Source: Streptomyces huiliensis
GTDB taxonomy: Bacteria > Actinomycetota > Actinomycetes > Streptomycetales > Streptomycetaceae
Direction: 5' to 3'
Length of the DNA stretch: 64,000 nucleotides
NCBI RefSeq assembly: GCF_020037025.1
Contig: NZ_JAIQLH010000033.1
Span: 1-64,000, forward strand
In this document: piece by piece, positions 8,008-16,467 of the stretch
Position numbering within the stretch: position 1 is the first letter of the stretch
How the letters are laid out: every line of letters begins with the position of its first letter
The notes under the pieces: model-generated
The model's database searches: none
Seen by the model: only the letters and a program-made list of their open reading frames with translations
Told to the model about the DNA's origin: nothing
Made by a program: the position numbers and the translations under genes

Positions 8008-9903
8008 ATGGCCGTGGACCCCCTGCTCTCGCACCCGGATTTCACCGGTGCGGACGTGGCCGTGATGACGGAAATCGAAAACGAACTGGCCGACCGGCTG
8101 GACATGCTGGGCGATGACGGCGATCTCATCGTGGTGGCCGGTCTGGTGGCCGCGCGGATCGTCGACGCGGCCGTTCTGGAGAAAATCGCCGACGACCGCT
8201 CCGGGGCCGGGCGGCCGCTCGATCTCGCCGCCCACGGAATTCCGGCCGAGGAATTCACGCGTTTCCAGCGGCTCTGGTACCACTTCAAGGTGCCGTACGC
8301 GCGGGCGTCGCTGGTCTGGTGGCGGCTGTTCTGCCGGGCCGTCGGGCGCGGCGCCGCCGTGGACGAGGCGCTGGAGCGGATGGCCGACGGGCTGTCGGCG
8401 CTGCACGCTCCCCTCCCCGACGCCCTCGCGCGGGCCGGCGCGGGGGCGCCCGGCGGAACGGTGGTCGTCACGGCGGACGAGACGGCCGGGCTGCGGGCGC
8501 TGACGGCGGCCGTCCGGCTGGACGCGCCGCTGGTCGCGGTGGACGACGTCCACGCGGCCGTGACGGCCGGCCGGGAGCTCGGCCTCCGGGTGGTCACGGC
8601 CGACCCCGAGGCCGGCCCTTCGCCGGCGGGCGGGCGCGCCGCCCTGTGGCTGGGTCCGCCCGCCGTCCTGGAGGGCCTGCCGGAGCGGGCGCGTCGGGAC
8701 TGGGCGGCGCTCCCCGCGGACGAACGGGAGGCGCTGCTGGCCGGGTTCGAGCGCCGGATCTCGTCCGTCGAGCGGGTCCGGCTGTTCGCCGGCGAGACGC
8801 TCCTCGACAACCGGGGCGTCGGCGCGGAGATGGCGGCCTGCCGCGCCCTGCCGCCGGCGGAGTGGAGTGGTACGCGGCTGGTCCTGGCGACGCTGCTGTG
8901 GTGCTGGCAGGAGGCCGGGTTCGTGCTCCAGGAACTCAACCAGTCCCTGCTGTCGTTCCCCGCGCTCTCCCTCTTCCTGCTGCGCAAGTCCCGTGGCTAC
9001 GCGGGGCTGTTGGGCGAGGCCGAGCCGCCGGAGGCGACCGCCCCCGACGCCCTGGCGGCGGCCCGCCGGCTGGGCGGGCTGCGTACCCGCGCCGAGGAGC
9101 GGTACGAGCGGTGCCTGCACTTCGACGGCAGCAACTGGGAGCGCCGCGAGTTCCTGCTGCCGCTGTCGGTGTACCGGCGCAGCGCGCGCGTCCCGGACGG
9201 GCTGCCGGAGCGGCTGTACGCCGAGACGGGCGCGGAGTTCACCGGCCGTACCGGGTCCGCTGAGGAGTGGGACGGCTTCCTGGAGCGCGTGCTGGAGGCG
9301 GGGAGCTCGCCGACCCGGGCGATGCAGGCGGTGGCGCACTGGGCCGCGGACGCCGAGGACCTGCCGGTGGACATGGCGGTCTTCACGGTGCCGGTGGGCC
9401 GGAAGCTGCTGGAGCCGTGGACGATGGAGTTCACGGACCTGTTCTGCTACACGGGGTTCCGCTCCGGCTTCCGCCCGGAGGAGTTCGGCATCGCCAACGG
9501 CCGGCTGCTGATGTACAACGTCATCGCCCAGCGCATGCGGTACAACGCGGTGAAGAAGGCGCAGAACTACGCGCCGGTCATGCGGTTCGCCCCGCAGGGG
9601 TTCAACCTGCCGGACATCGCCGTCGCCGAGGACGCGTTCCACGGCGGCCACGCCGCGGCCGGCATCCGGCTGGCCTGCCGGCTCCCCATCACCGTCCGGT
9701 ACCGCGACCGCGACTGGAACGGGCTGGCGGACGTCCGGCTGAACCGGTCGGCGTACAGCCGGGAGAACCGGTTCCGGCCGCGGGACATGGTGCTGGGCCA
9801 CCGCTACACCGCGTGGGCGAAGGGGCTGGCCGACGCCACGTACCGCCGGGGTCTGAGCTTCGACGACAAGTGGACGGACAAGGTCAAGGACCTCGACCTG
9901 TGA
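8008..9903 (+). CDS. Unrecognised 631-aa protein heading a redox operon
   Basis: I do not recognise the family. The start at 8008 (MAVDPLLSHPDF) is set by GGAGG seven bases upstream. There is no signal peptide or clear membrane span. The N-terminal third is helical and acidic; the middle contains WYHFKVPYARASLVWWRLF and LLWCWQEAGFVLQELNQSL. The C-terminal 170 residues look most conserved in character, rich in aromatic and Asn/Arg residues (FTDLFCYTGFRSGF, LLMYNVIAQRMRYNAVKKAQ, and a final DDKWTDKVKDLDL). It is the first gene of a unit whose next members are a Rieske protein (14-base gap), a ferredoxin, a cupin and a DUF3050 protein. A role as catalytic or scaffold subunit fed by those electron carriers is an inference from context only. 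Confidence 0.8.
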   Translation: MAVDPLLSHPDFTGADVAVMTEIENELADRLDMLGDDGDLIVVAGLVAARIVDAAVLEKIADDRSGAGRPLDLAAHGIPAEEFTRFQRLWYHFKVPYARASLVWWRLFCRAVGRGAAVDEALERMADGLSALHAPLPDALARAGAGAPGGTVVVTADETAGLRALTAAVRLDAPLVAVDDVHAAVTAGRELGLRVVTADPEAGPSPAGGRAALWLGPPAVLEGLPERARRDWAALPADEREALLAGFERRISSVERVRLFAGETLLDNRGVGAEMAACRALPPAEWSGTRLVLATLLWCWQEAGFVLQELNQSLLSFPALSLFLLRKSRGYAGLLGEAEPPEATAPDALAAARRLGGLRTRAEERYERCLHFDGSNWERREFLLPLSVYRRSARVPDGLPERLYAETGAEFTGRTGSAEEWDGFLERVLEAGSSPTRAMQAVAHWAADAEDLPVDMAVFTVPVGRKLLEPWTMEFTDLFCYTGFRSGFRPEEFGIANGRLLMYNVIAQRMRYNAVKKAQNYAPVMRFAPQGFNLPDIAVAEDAFHGGHAAAGIRLACRLPITVRYRDRDWNGLADVRLNRSAYSRENRFRPRDMVLGHRYTAWAKGLADATYRRGLSFDDKWTDKVKDLDL

Positions 9904-9917
9904 GGACGGAGCCGGTG

Positions 9918-10292
9918 ATGGGCGAGGCGATGACCGGGGCGGCGCCCCGGGAAGCGGCCGGGGCCGTACAAGAGGCGGCCGAGGCGGTCGAGGCGGTGGT
10001 CGAGCCGCTGCCGGACGGCAAGGGCTGCGTGGTGCGGCTGGGCGACCGGGTGGTCAGGGTCCCCGCGCGCTGCCCGCACCGCGGCGCGCCGCTCGCGGCC
10101 GGGCTGGTGACCGGCGTGTTCCTGGAGTGCCCCTGGCACGGGGCCACCTTCGACCTGCGCACCGGCCGGCGGGTGCGCGGTCCCCAGTGCGCCGACATCG
10201 CCGTGCGGCCCCTGCCGCCGGACGGCCGGGCGGCGACGGACGGTCCGGCGAGGACGGCCGTCCCGGCGAAACCGGAGGAGGGAAGCGCATGA
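9918..10292 (+). CDS. Small Rieske [2Fe-2S] protein
   Basis: The 124-residue product contains a compact Rieske domain. The cluster-binding pairs are CPHRGAPL and, 18 residues later, CPWHGATF, giving the C-x-H and C-x2-H ligands of the family. A variable Ala/Glu-rich N-terminal stretch and a Pro/Ala tail flank it. Such stand-alone Rieske proteins carry electrons to oxygenases. GGAG lies six bases before the ATG at 9918. Its stop overlaps the next start (ATGA), so it is translationally coupled to the ferredoxin. Two different iron-sulphur carriers in tandem suggest an electron-transfer chain for an oxygenase encoded in the same unit. Confidence 0.88.
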   Translation: MGEAMTGAAPREAAGAVQEAAEAVEAVVEPLPDGKGCVVRLGDRVVRVPARCPHRGAPLAAGLVTGVFLECPWHGATFDLRTGRRVRGPQCADIAVRPLPPDGRAATDGPARTAVPAKPEEGSA

Positions 10293-10546
10293 CGTACGTG
10301 ATCACCGAGCCGTGTATCGACGTCAAGGACGGCGCCTGTGTGGATGTCTGTCCCGTCGACTGCATCGAGGGCGCGGAGGCCGAGGCGCCGCAGTTCTACA
10401 TCGACCCCGCCCGCTGCGTCGACTGCGACCTGTGCGCCACCGTCTGCCCGGTGGACGCCATCTTCCGCGAGGAGGAACTGCCCGAGGAGTGGGAGCACTT
10501 CACGGCCGTCAACGCCGACTACTTCAGCGAGCGGGCGGAGGCGTGA
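10289..10546 (+). CDS. Ferredoxin, FdxA-like ([3Fe-4S]/[4Fe-4S] type)
   Basis: The 85-residue acidic protein starts [20 protein letters not shown]. It has two cysteine clusters: [17 protein letters not shown] and [16 protein letters not shown]. The second is a canonical CxxCxxCxxxCP 4Fe-4S motif. The first has the wider spacing typical of seven-iron FdxA ferredoxins. GGAGGAGGGAA lies upstream of the ATG, and the start overlaps the Rieske stop by four bases. The stop TGA also overlaps the next ATG (TGATG), so Rieske, ferredoxin and cupin are tightly coupled. Its probable role is supplying electrons to a redox enzyme of the operon. Confidence 0.92.
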   Translation: MTYVITEPCIDVKDGACVDVCPVDCIEGAEAEAPQFYIDPARCVDCDLCATVCPVDAIFREEELPEEWEHFTAVNADYFSERAEA

Positions 10547-11103
10547 TGCGTTCCGAGGCCGACGACCTCTCCATCATCCGGTGGGCCAACGCCAGGATCG
10601 GCGACATCGCCACCTCGCTGCACGTCCCGCACGGCGAGCGGCCGGTGCACATGCACGGGGCGGACGCCACGGGGGTGGGGCTGGTGAGCAACGGCGCGAT
10701 CGGCGCCGACGTCATCCGGCTGCCCGCGGGCGCCGGCTTCCCGCCGCACACCCACCCCGGCCACCACGTCCTGGTGGTCCTCGGCGGTCTCGGCACCATC
10801 ACCTACAACGGGCGCGTCCACCCGACCGAGGCGGGCCAGATCTACCTGGTCGAGGGCTCGGTGTCGCACGCGGTCGGCGCGATCTCGGACCACGTGCTGC
10901 TGGCCATCGGCGCCCCGCACATGCCGGTGGAGTCCGAGCGGCGGATGGAGGTCGTGGTCTACGAGGAGGTGCTGAGCGAGGTCGGCAACCTGCACTGCCT
11001 CATCTGCGACCTCAAGTCCCGGCTGCCGGCGTACCTGCACGACGTGGGGTGCTCGCACTGCCCCTGCCACGACTGCGCGGCTCCCGGCCAGGCCCGGTGC
11101 TGA
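10546..11103 (+). CDS. Cupin-domain protein with Cys-rich C-terminal tail
   Basis: The 185-residue product has a single cupin barrel in the middle. The first metal motif is [17 protein letters not shown] (G-x5-HxH-x3-4 region). The second is near [20 protein letters not shown] tail rich in cysteine and histidine follows ([10 protein letters not shown], then CSHCPCHDC), which could bind zinc or an iron-sulphur centre. Such a tail is unusual for a small cupin. The start is fixed by the TGATG overlap with the ferredoxin stop. Cupins of this type can be metal-dependent oxygenases, isomerases or sensors, and sequence alone does not decide. Confidence 0.82.
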   Translation: MRSEADDLSIIRWANARIGDIATSLHVPHGERPVHMHGADATGVGLVSNGAIGADVIRLPAGAGFPPHTHPGHHVLVVLGGLGTITYNGRVHPTEAGQIYLVEGSVSHAVGAISDHVLLAIGAPHMPVESERRMEVVVYEEVLSEVGNLHCLICDLKSRLPAYLHDVGCSHCPCHDCAAPGQARC

Positions 11104-11138
11104 CCCTACTCTCCCCTCCCGTCATCAAGGAGCCGTCC

Positions 11139-11942
11139 ATGGGCATCTCGCGTTACCACACCCAGGTGACCCACCCTGGGCTGACCGCGCTCAAGGCGGA
11201 GATCGAGCCCGCCCGCAAGGGCGTCCTCGGCCACCCGATGTACCACAGCGTCACCAGCCCGGAAGCGGCGCGGATCTTCATGGAGCACCACGTCTTCGCC
11301 GTCTGGGACTTCATGTCCCTGCTCACCTCCCTCCAGCGGCGGCTCACCTGCGTGGAGGTGCCCTGGGTGCCGAGCGGCCCGGTGGCCAGCCGCCGGCTGA
11401 TCAACGAGATCACGCTGGTGGAGGAGAGCGACGAGTACGGCGACGGCTTCATCAGCCACTTCGAGCTCTATCGGGCCGCGATGGACGACGTGGGGGCGGA
11501 CACCGGGCCCGTCGACGCGTTCCTCCGTGCGCTGCGGGCCGGCGTGCCGGTGTCCGAGGCACTGCGGACGGCCGGGGTGCCGGAGCCGTCGGCGCGGTTC
11601 GTCGAGGGCACCTGGACCGTACTGGAGACGGCGCCCGTGCACTGCCAGGCGGCGGTGTTCGCGTTCGGGCGCGAGGACCTGATCCCCGAGATGTTCGAGC
11701 AGGTGGTGCGGATCGAGGACGCGGACGGGCGGCTGGCCCGGTTCAAGGACTACCTGGAGCGGCACATCGAGGTCGACGCGGACGAGCACACGCCGATGGC
11801 GATGCACATGCTGGTCGATGTGTGCGGCGACGACGGCGGGAAGTGGAGGCAGTGCGCGGACGCGGTGCGTTCCGCACTCCACGCGCGGGCGGATCTGTGG
11901 ACGGGGATCACGGACGCGATCTCCAGCCCGTCCGGCGTTTGA
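11139..11942 (+). CDS. DUF3050 protein, haem-oxygenase-fold candidate di-iron oxidase
   Basis: The 267-residue product matches the DUF3050 family, predicted to share the all-helical haem-oxygenase-like fold used by HDO di-metal oxidases/oxygenases. Possible metal ligands lie in [12 protein letters not shown], in [19 protein letters not shown] and in [12 protein letters not shown]. These are candidates by position and chemistry, not proven. AAGGAG six bases upstream fixes the start. The last codons and stop (SSPSGV, TGA at 11940) fall inside a dispersed intergenic repeat that begins at 11924, so the native C terminus may have been rewritten by that element. Next to a Rieske protein and a ferredoxin, an oxygen-activating role is plausible. 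Confidence 0.85.
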   Translation: MGISRYHTQVTHPGLTALKAEIEPARKGVLGHPMYHSVTSPEAARIFMEHHVFAVWDFMSLLTSLQRRLTCVEVPWVPSGPVASRRLINEITLVEESDEYGDGFISHFELYRAAMDDVGADTGPVDAFLRALRAGVPVSEALRTAGVPEPSARFVEGTWTVLETAPVHCQAAVFAFGREDLIPEMFEQVVRIEDADGRLARFKDYLERHIEVDADEHTPMAMHMLVDVCGDDGGKWRQCADAVRSALHARADLWTGITDAISSPSGV

Positions 11943-12031
11943 GGACTGGGGGTACCCCCTCTGGGGAAGCCCGCAGGGCGCTTCGGGGGTGCGGGGGCGC
12001 AGCCCCCGCAAGAAACGGTGAAAGGGCGGGG
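11924..12031 (+). repeat. Dispersed intergenic repeat, copy A, with terminator-like hairpin
   Basis: This copy runs from CAGCCCGTCCGGCGTTTGAGGAC through a perfect 8-bp stem (11991-11998 with 12002-12009, loop GCA) to GAAACGGTGAAAGGGCGGGG. The same architecture recurs near 16.5, 16.6 and 47.1 kb. It overlaps the end of the DUF3050 gene and could act as a transcription attenuator before the aldehyde dehydrogenase gene. Confidence 0.8.
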
Positions 12032-12087
12032 CGGGGCAAACCCACGGCCCGTAGGGCCGTGCCCGCCCCCGCGGAGAGGAGAACGAC

Positions 12088-13440
12088 GTGCTCACCGACC
12101 CCCGCACCGGCCACCCCCGTCCCCACCCCGCCGCGCCCGGCGACACCCCGGGCACGGCGGGGTCCGCCGGACACGCCGTCGCGGCGGCGCGGCGGGCGCT
12201 CCCCGGCTGGTCGGGACTGACGGCCAGGGAGCGGTCCCGGCGGCTGCTGCGGTTCGCGGCGGTGCTGGAGGAGGAGGCGGGGGCGTTCGCGGCGGCGGAA
12301 CGGGCGGGCACGGGCAAGCCGTTCGCCGACGCCGCCGCCGAGGTGGCGCAGTGCGCCGACCTGATCCGCTTCTACGCCGGCGCGGCGCGCGCGGACCTCG
12401 CGCCGGCCGGGGGCCGGCGGCTGCCGGGCCGGGAGAGCTGGGTCCGGTGGGAGCCGCTGGGCGTGGTCGCTGCGGTCGTGCCGTGGAACTACCCGCTGCT
12501 GATGGCGGTCTGGCGGTTCGCTCCCGCGCTGGCGGCCGGCAACACCGTCGTCCTCAAGCCGGCGGAGACGACGCCGGACAGCGCGCTGCTGGCCGCCCGG
12601 CACGCGGACGAGGAGCTGGGCCCGGGCGTGCTGACCGCGCTGCCGGGAGGCCGGGAGACCGGCCGGCTGCTCGTCGGGCACGAGGGCGTGGACGCCGTCG
12701 CGTTCACCGGCAGCCGGGCCGGCGGGCTGGACGTGGCGGCCCGGGCCGGGGTACGCCGGGTGAGCCTCGAACTGGGCGGCAACTGCCCGGCGTTGGTGCT
12801 GCCGGACGCCCCCGCGTACACCTGGGAGCGGCTGACCGACGCCTGCGTGTACAACGCGGGTCAGAGCTGCGCCGCCCCGGCCCGGGTGCTCACCCCGCGG
12901 TCCTGCTACGAGCGGACGGTGGCCGGGCTGGCGGAGGCGATGGCGGCCCGTCGGGCGGGAGCGGACTTCGGCCCGCTGAACAACCCCGAGCAGCTGAAGC
13001 GGTTCGACGGGCTGCTGGCGGCGAGCCGGGCCGGCGTCCGGCACGTGGCGCCCGTCGCGCCGGGAGAAGACGAGCGGGACGGCTACTGGCAGCCGGCGAC
13101 GGTCCTCGCCGACCTGCCGGACGACGATCCGGCGGTGCGGGAGGAGGTGTTCGGCCCGGTGCTCACCGTCCAGGCCGTGCCGGACACCGAGGCGCTGGTC
13201 GCGGCCGCCAACGGCGTGCCGCACGCACTCGCGGCGAGCGTGTGGGGCGAGACCGTGCCCGCCGTGCTGCGGCTGGCGGGCGCGCTGGACGCGGGTGAGG
13301 TGTGGGTCAACTGCCACCTGGAGCAGACGGCCGAACTCCCGCACGGCGGACGCCGGCAGTCCGGCCAGGGCACCGATCTGAGCGTGCTGGCGCTCGCCGA
13401 GTACCAGCGGCCGAAGACCGTCACCATCGCTCTGGAGTGA
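12088..13440 (+). CDS. Aldehyde dehydrogenase family protein
   Basis: The 450-residue product is an NAD(P)-dependent aldehyde dehydrogenase, oxidising an aldehyde to the acid. Visible family motifs are VVPWNYPLLMAVWRFAPALA, NTVVLKPAETTPDSALL, the general-base Glu in SLELGGNCPALVL, the catalytic Cys in YNAGQSCAAPARVL and EEVFGPVLTVQ. It is slightly shorter than the usual ~480-500 residues, mainly at the N terminus. It starts at GTG 12088 behind GAGGAG. It lies 145 bases after the DUF3050 gene on the same strand, separated by repeat copy A, and is plausibly the last step of the redox operon. The substrate is unknown. Confidence 0.88.
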   Translation: MLTDPRTGHPRPHPAAPGDTPGTAGSAGHAVAAARRALPGWSGLTARERSRRLLRFAAVLEEEAGAFAAAERAGTGKPFADAAAEVAQCADLIRFYAGAARADLAPAGGRRLPGRESWVRWEPLGVVAAVVPWNYPLLMAVWRFAPALAAGNTVVLKPAETTPDSALLAARHADEELGPGVLTALPGGRETGRLLVGHEGVDAVAFTGSRAGGLDVAARAGVRRVSLELGGNCPALVLPDAPAYTWERLTDACVYNAGQSCAAPARVLTPRSCYERTVAGLAEAMAARRAGADFGPLNNPEQLKRFDGLLAASRAGVRHVAPVAPGEDERDGYWQPATVLADLPDDDPAVREEVFGPVLTVQAVPDTEALVAAANGVPHALAASVWGETVPAVLRLAGALDAGEVWVNCHLEQTAELPHGGRRQSGQGTDLSVLALAEYQRPKTVTIALE

Positions 13441-13446
13441 CGCACC

Positions 13447-13486
13447 TGGACTGATGTGTTCCGCCATGGACCGATGTATTCCGCCA
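13447..13486 (+). promoter_or_regulatory. Tandem 20-bp direct repeat upstream of lanKC, candidate RamR-type operator
   Basis: TGGACTGATGTGTTCCGCCA is followed directly by a copy differing at 2 of 20 positions, then by a partial third unit (TTCCGC). Its 20-bp period is about two helical turns. RamR/AmfR are known to activate the ramC/amfT promoter through repeats, so a regulator site is a fair inference. Confidence 0.5.
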
Positions 13487-13580
13487 TGCGTTCCGCACGG
13501 CCCGTTGATGACACGTGTGACTGTTCCGGCTCCCCCCGGCGTGGAAATCTCGACGCATCACAGCCGAGGGGGATCACGAC

Positions 13581-16205
13581 ATGGACAAGCGGTACGAGGT
13601 CTACTGCCTGGCCGACCGGCACTTCTACGAGACCCCGGACCGCCTGCCCGCCCTCGCCGGGACCGCCACGGAGGACGGTCTGTTCGAGACCGCCCGGCGG
13701 CCGGTTCCGGACGGCTGGGCCACCGCCCGCAACGGCGACTGGCTGAACCTCTTCCCGGCCGGCCCGGACGGCGGGCCGCTCCCGGGACAGCCGCTCCAGG
13801 GCTGGAAGATCCACGTCTCCGCGACCGCCGCCACGGCGGACAAGACGGCGGCGGACGTGTGGGACCACTGCGTCGCCCGGGGCATCCCGTTCAAGTTCGT
13901 GCCCGGGCCGCACCTGCTGCACCTGCGCAACACCAAGTACGCGGGCCGCGACCACAGCGGCAAGTTCGTCACCGTCTACCCGGCGGACGAGGAGCAACTG
14001 CGCACGACGCTGGAGGAGCTGGACGCGGTCCTCGGCGGCCGGCCCGGGCCGTACGTCCTCACCGACCTCCGCTGGAACGCGGGCCCCCTCTACGTCCGGT
14101 ACGGCGCCTTCGCCCGCCGCTTCTGCGTCGGCGAGCGCGGCACGCTCGTCCCGGCGATCGAGGACGGCACGGGCCGGCTCGTCCCCGACTCCCGCGACCC
14201 GGCGTTCCGGGTCCCGTCCTGGGTGACCCTCCCGGCGTTCCTCGAACCCCACCTCGCGGCGCGCAACGCGACCACCGTGGCCGACCTGCCGTACCGCATC
14301 GAGAAGGCGCTGCACTTCTCCAACGGCGGCGGCGTCTACCGCGGCACCGACACCCGCGACGGGCGGAAGGTCGTCCTCAAGGAGGGCCGGCCGCACGCCG
14401 GTCTCGCGGCCGACGGCGCGGACGCCGTCGCCCGGCTGGAGCGGGAGCGCGACGCGCTGGAACGGCTCGCGGGCCTGGACGCCGCGCCCGGGCTGCGCGA
14501 CTGGTTCACGCTCGGCGAGCACAGCTTCCTGGTGATGGACTTCGTCGAGGGCAGACCGCTCAACTCCTTCTTCGCCGAACGCCATCCGCTGCTCGCCGCC
14601 GAGCCCGACCCGGCCGCCACCGCCGCGTACACCGCGTGGGCGCTGCGGATCCACCGGGCGGTGGAGGAGGCCGTCGAGGCCGTCCACGAGCGCGGGCTGG
14701 TCTTCAACGACCTGCACATGTTCAACATCATGGTGGCGCCCGACGAACGGTCGGTCACCCTCATCGACTTCGAGGCCGCCGCGCCGGCGAGCGAGCACGG
14801 CCGGCAGGTCGTCGCCCACCCGGGCTTCTTCGCCCCGCCGGACCGCCGGGGCCGGGACGTGGACCGGTACGCGCTGGCCTGCCTGCGGCTGGCGCTGTTC
14901 CTGCCGGTCACCACGCTCTTCGTCATCGACCGGCAGCATGCCGCGCACCTCGCCGAGGTGATCGCCGCGCAGTTCCCGGTGGAGCGGGAGTTCCTGGACG
15001 AGGCGGTCGCGGAGATCACCCGTGACGCGGGGGCCGTTCCCCGGACCCGCTCCTCGGTCCGCCCGCCCCGGCCGGGCGACTGGCCGGCGAGCCGCGACTC
15101 CATGGTCCGCGCGCTCCTCGCCTCCGCCACGCCCGAGCGCGACGACCGCCTCTTCCCGGGCGACGTCGCCCAGTTCGGTGACGGCGGCGGACTCGGTCTC
15201 GCGCACGGCGCGGCCGGGGTGCTGTACGCCCTCGCGGAGGCGGGCGCGCCGCGCTACGAGGCGGGCGAGCGGTGGCTGCTCGACCACACCGACCCGCTGC
15301 CGCCGGGCACCCCGCTCGGTCTCTACGACGGCGTCGCCGGCGTCGCCCTCGTCCTCGACCGGCTCGGCCACACCGGGCGCGCCCTGGACCTGGCCGAGGC
15401 GGTCCTCCGCGAGAACTGGCAGCGGCTCTCCTCCGACCTGCGCGGCGGCCTGGCCGGCCTCGGCCTCCTCTTCGACCACCTCGCCGGCTCCACCGGGGAC
15501 ACCGCCCTGCGCGAACACGCCGTACGGGCGGCCCGGATCCTCGCCGACCGCCTCGCGGCCGACGCTTCCGGGGCCCCCGACAGCCCCCGCGCCGCCGGCC
15601 TGCTGCGCGGCGCGACCGGGCCCGCCCTCCTCTTCCTCCGGCTGTACGAACGGACGGGCGCACCCGAGCTCCTGGACCTGGCCGGCCGCGCGCTCCGCGC
15701 GGACCTCGCCCGCTGCGTCACCACCGGCAACGGGACGCTGGAGGTCGACGAGGGCTGGCGGACCATGCCGTACGTCGGGGACGGGAGCGTGGGCATCGGC
15801 ATGGTGCTCGACGACTTCCTCGCGGCGGCGGCCGACGGATCGGCCGACGACCCGGCGCTCGTCGCGGCCCGCGACGGGATCGCGGCGGCAGCCCGGGCCC
15901 GGTTCTACGCCCAGCCGGGCCTGTTCCAGGGCCGCGCCGGCATGGTCCTGCACCTCGCCCGCACCTCCGCGCCCGGCGTCACGCCCGGACAGGTGGCCGC
16001 CCAGGTCGACGGCCTGGACTGGTACGCCATGGGCTACCGGGGCGAACTCGCCTTCCCCGGCCACCAGATGATGCGGCTCTCCATGGACCTCGCCACCGGA
16101 ACGGCCGGCTGTCTCCTGGCCCTGACCGCCGCCCTCGGCGACCGCCCGGCCCACCTGCCGTTCCTCCCGCCCCTCCCGGGCTCCCGCCCGGTCACGGGCC
16201 CCTGA
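13581..16205 (+). CDS. lanKC: Class III lanthionine synthetase (RamC/AmfT-like)
   Basis: The 874-residue product has the three parts of class III LanKC enzymes. These are an N-terminal phosphoserine lyase region (about 1-235), a Ser/Thr-kinase-like domain (about 250-500, with GGVYRG, VVLKEGR, the catalytic loop FNDLHMFNI near residue 376 and the DFE of TLIDFEAAA) and a C-terminal LanC-like cyclase (about 530-865). In the cyclase the segment GHQMMRLSMDLATGTAG lacks the Cys-Cys/His zinc ligands of class I, II and IV cyclases, which places it in class III. It phosphorylates Ser in the precursor, eliminates to dehydroalanine and forms (methyl)lanthionine or labionin rings. GGGGG lies eight bases upstream of the ATG. 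The precursor gene follows after 65 bases. Confidence 0.93.
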   Translation: MDKRYEVYCLADRHFYETPDRLPALAGTATEDGLFETARRPVPDGWATARNGDWLNLFPAGPDGGPLPGQPLQGWKIHVSATAATADKTAADVWDHCVARGIPFKFVPGPHLLHLRNTKYAGRDHSGKFVTVYPADEEQLRTTLEELDAVLGGRPGPYVLTDLRWNAGPLYVRYGAFARRFCVGERGTLVPAIEDGTGRLVPDSRDPAFRVPSWVTLPAFLEPHLAARNATTVADLPYRIEKALHFSNGGGVYRGTDTRDGRKVVLKEGRPHAGLAADGADAVARLERERDALERLAGLDAAPGLRDWFTLGEHSFLVMDFVEGRPLNSFFAERHPLLAAEPDPAATAAYTAWALRIHRAVEEAVEAVHERGLVFNDLHMFNIMVAPDERSVTLIDFEAAAPASEHGRQVVAHPGFFAPPDRRGRDVDRYALACLRLALFLPVTTLFVIDRQHAAHLAEVIAAQFPVEREFLDEAVAEITRDAGAVPRTRSSVRPPRPGDWPASRDSMVRALLASATPERDDRLFPGDVAQFGDGGGLGLAHGAAGVLYALAEAGAPRYEAGERWLLDHTDPLPPGTPLGLYDGVAGVALVLDRLGHTGRALDLAEAVLRENWQRLSSDLRGGLAGLGLLFDHLAGSTGDTALREHAVRAARILADRLAADASGAPDSPRAAGLLRGATGPALLFLRLYERTGAPELLDLAGRALRADLARCVTTGNGTLEVDEGWRTMPYVGDGSVGIGMVLDDFLAAAADGSADDPALVAARDGIAAAARARFYAQPGLFQGRAGMVLHLARTSAPGVTPGQVAAQVDGLDWYAMGYRGELAFPGHQMMRLSMDLATGTAGCLLALTAALGDRPAHLPFLPPLPGSRPVTGP

Positions 16206-16270
16206 ACCCGGCACCGCCGTTCGGCGGGGCCGTAGCACAGCACCGACAGTCCCCGAGAAAGGACACAGTC

Positions 16271-16393
16271 ATGGCACTTCTCGACCTGCAGAACATGGAG
16301 TCCGACGAGCTGCACGGCGGTGGCGGCGGCGGGCAGAGCACCGTCAGCCTGCTCTCCTGCGTCAGCGCGGCGAGCGTTCTCCTGTGTCTGTGA
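16271..16393 (+). CDS. lanA: Class III lanthipeptide precursor (SapB/AmfS-like), 40 aa
   Basis: This 40-residue peptide opens with MALLDLQNME, carrying the LLDLQ leader motif typical of RamS/AmfS precursors recognised by class III synthetases. A run of six glycines (residues 16-21) separates leader from core. The core has two back-to-back S-x2-S-x3-C units: S23-T-V-S26-L-L-S-C30 and S32-A-A-S35-V-L-L-C39. This is the spacing that gives the two lanthionine or labionin rings of SapB. AAGGA lies seven bases before the ATG. The hydrophobic ring content fits a surfactant that helps aerial hyphae form. The polyglycine hinge is not in the SapB or AmfS sequences I recall. Confidence 0.93.
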   Translation: MALLDLQNMESDELHGGGGGGQSTVSLLSCVSAASVLLCL

Positions 16394-16467
16394 CCCGACG
16401 GGTCCAACGGGCCTGAGGCCCCGGCCGGTCCTCCTCCGCGGGGGGCCGGCCGGGGTCCGGCCGTGGG

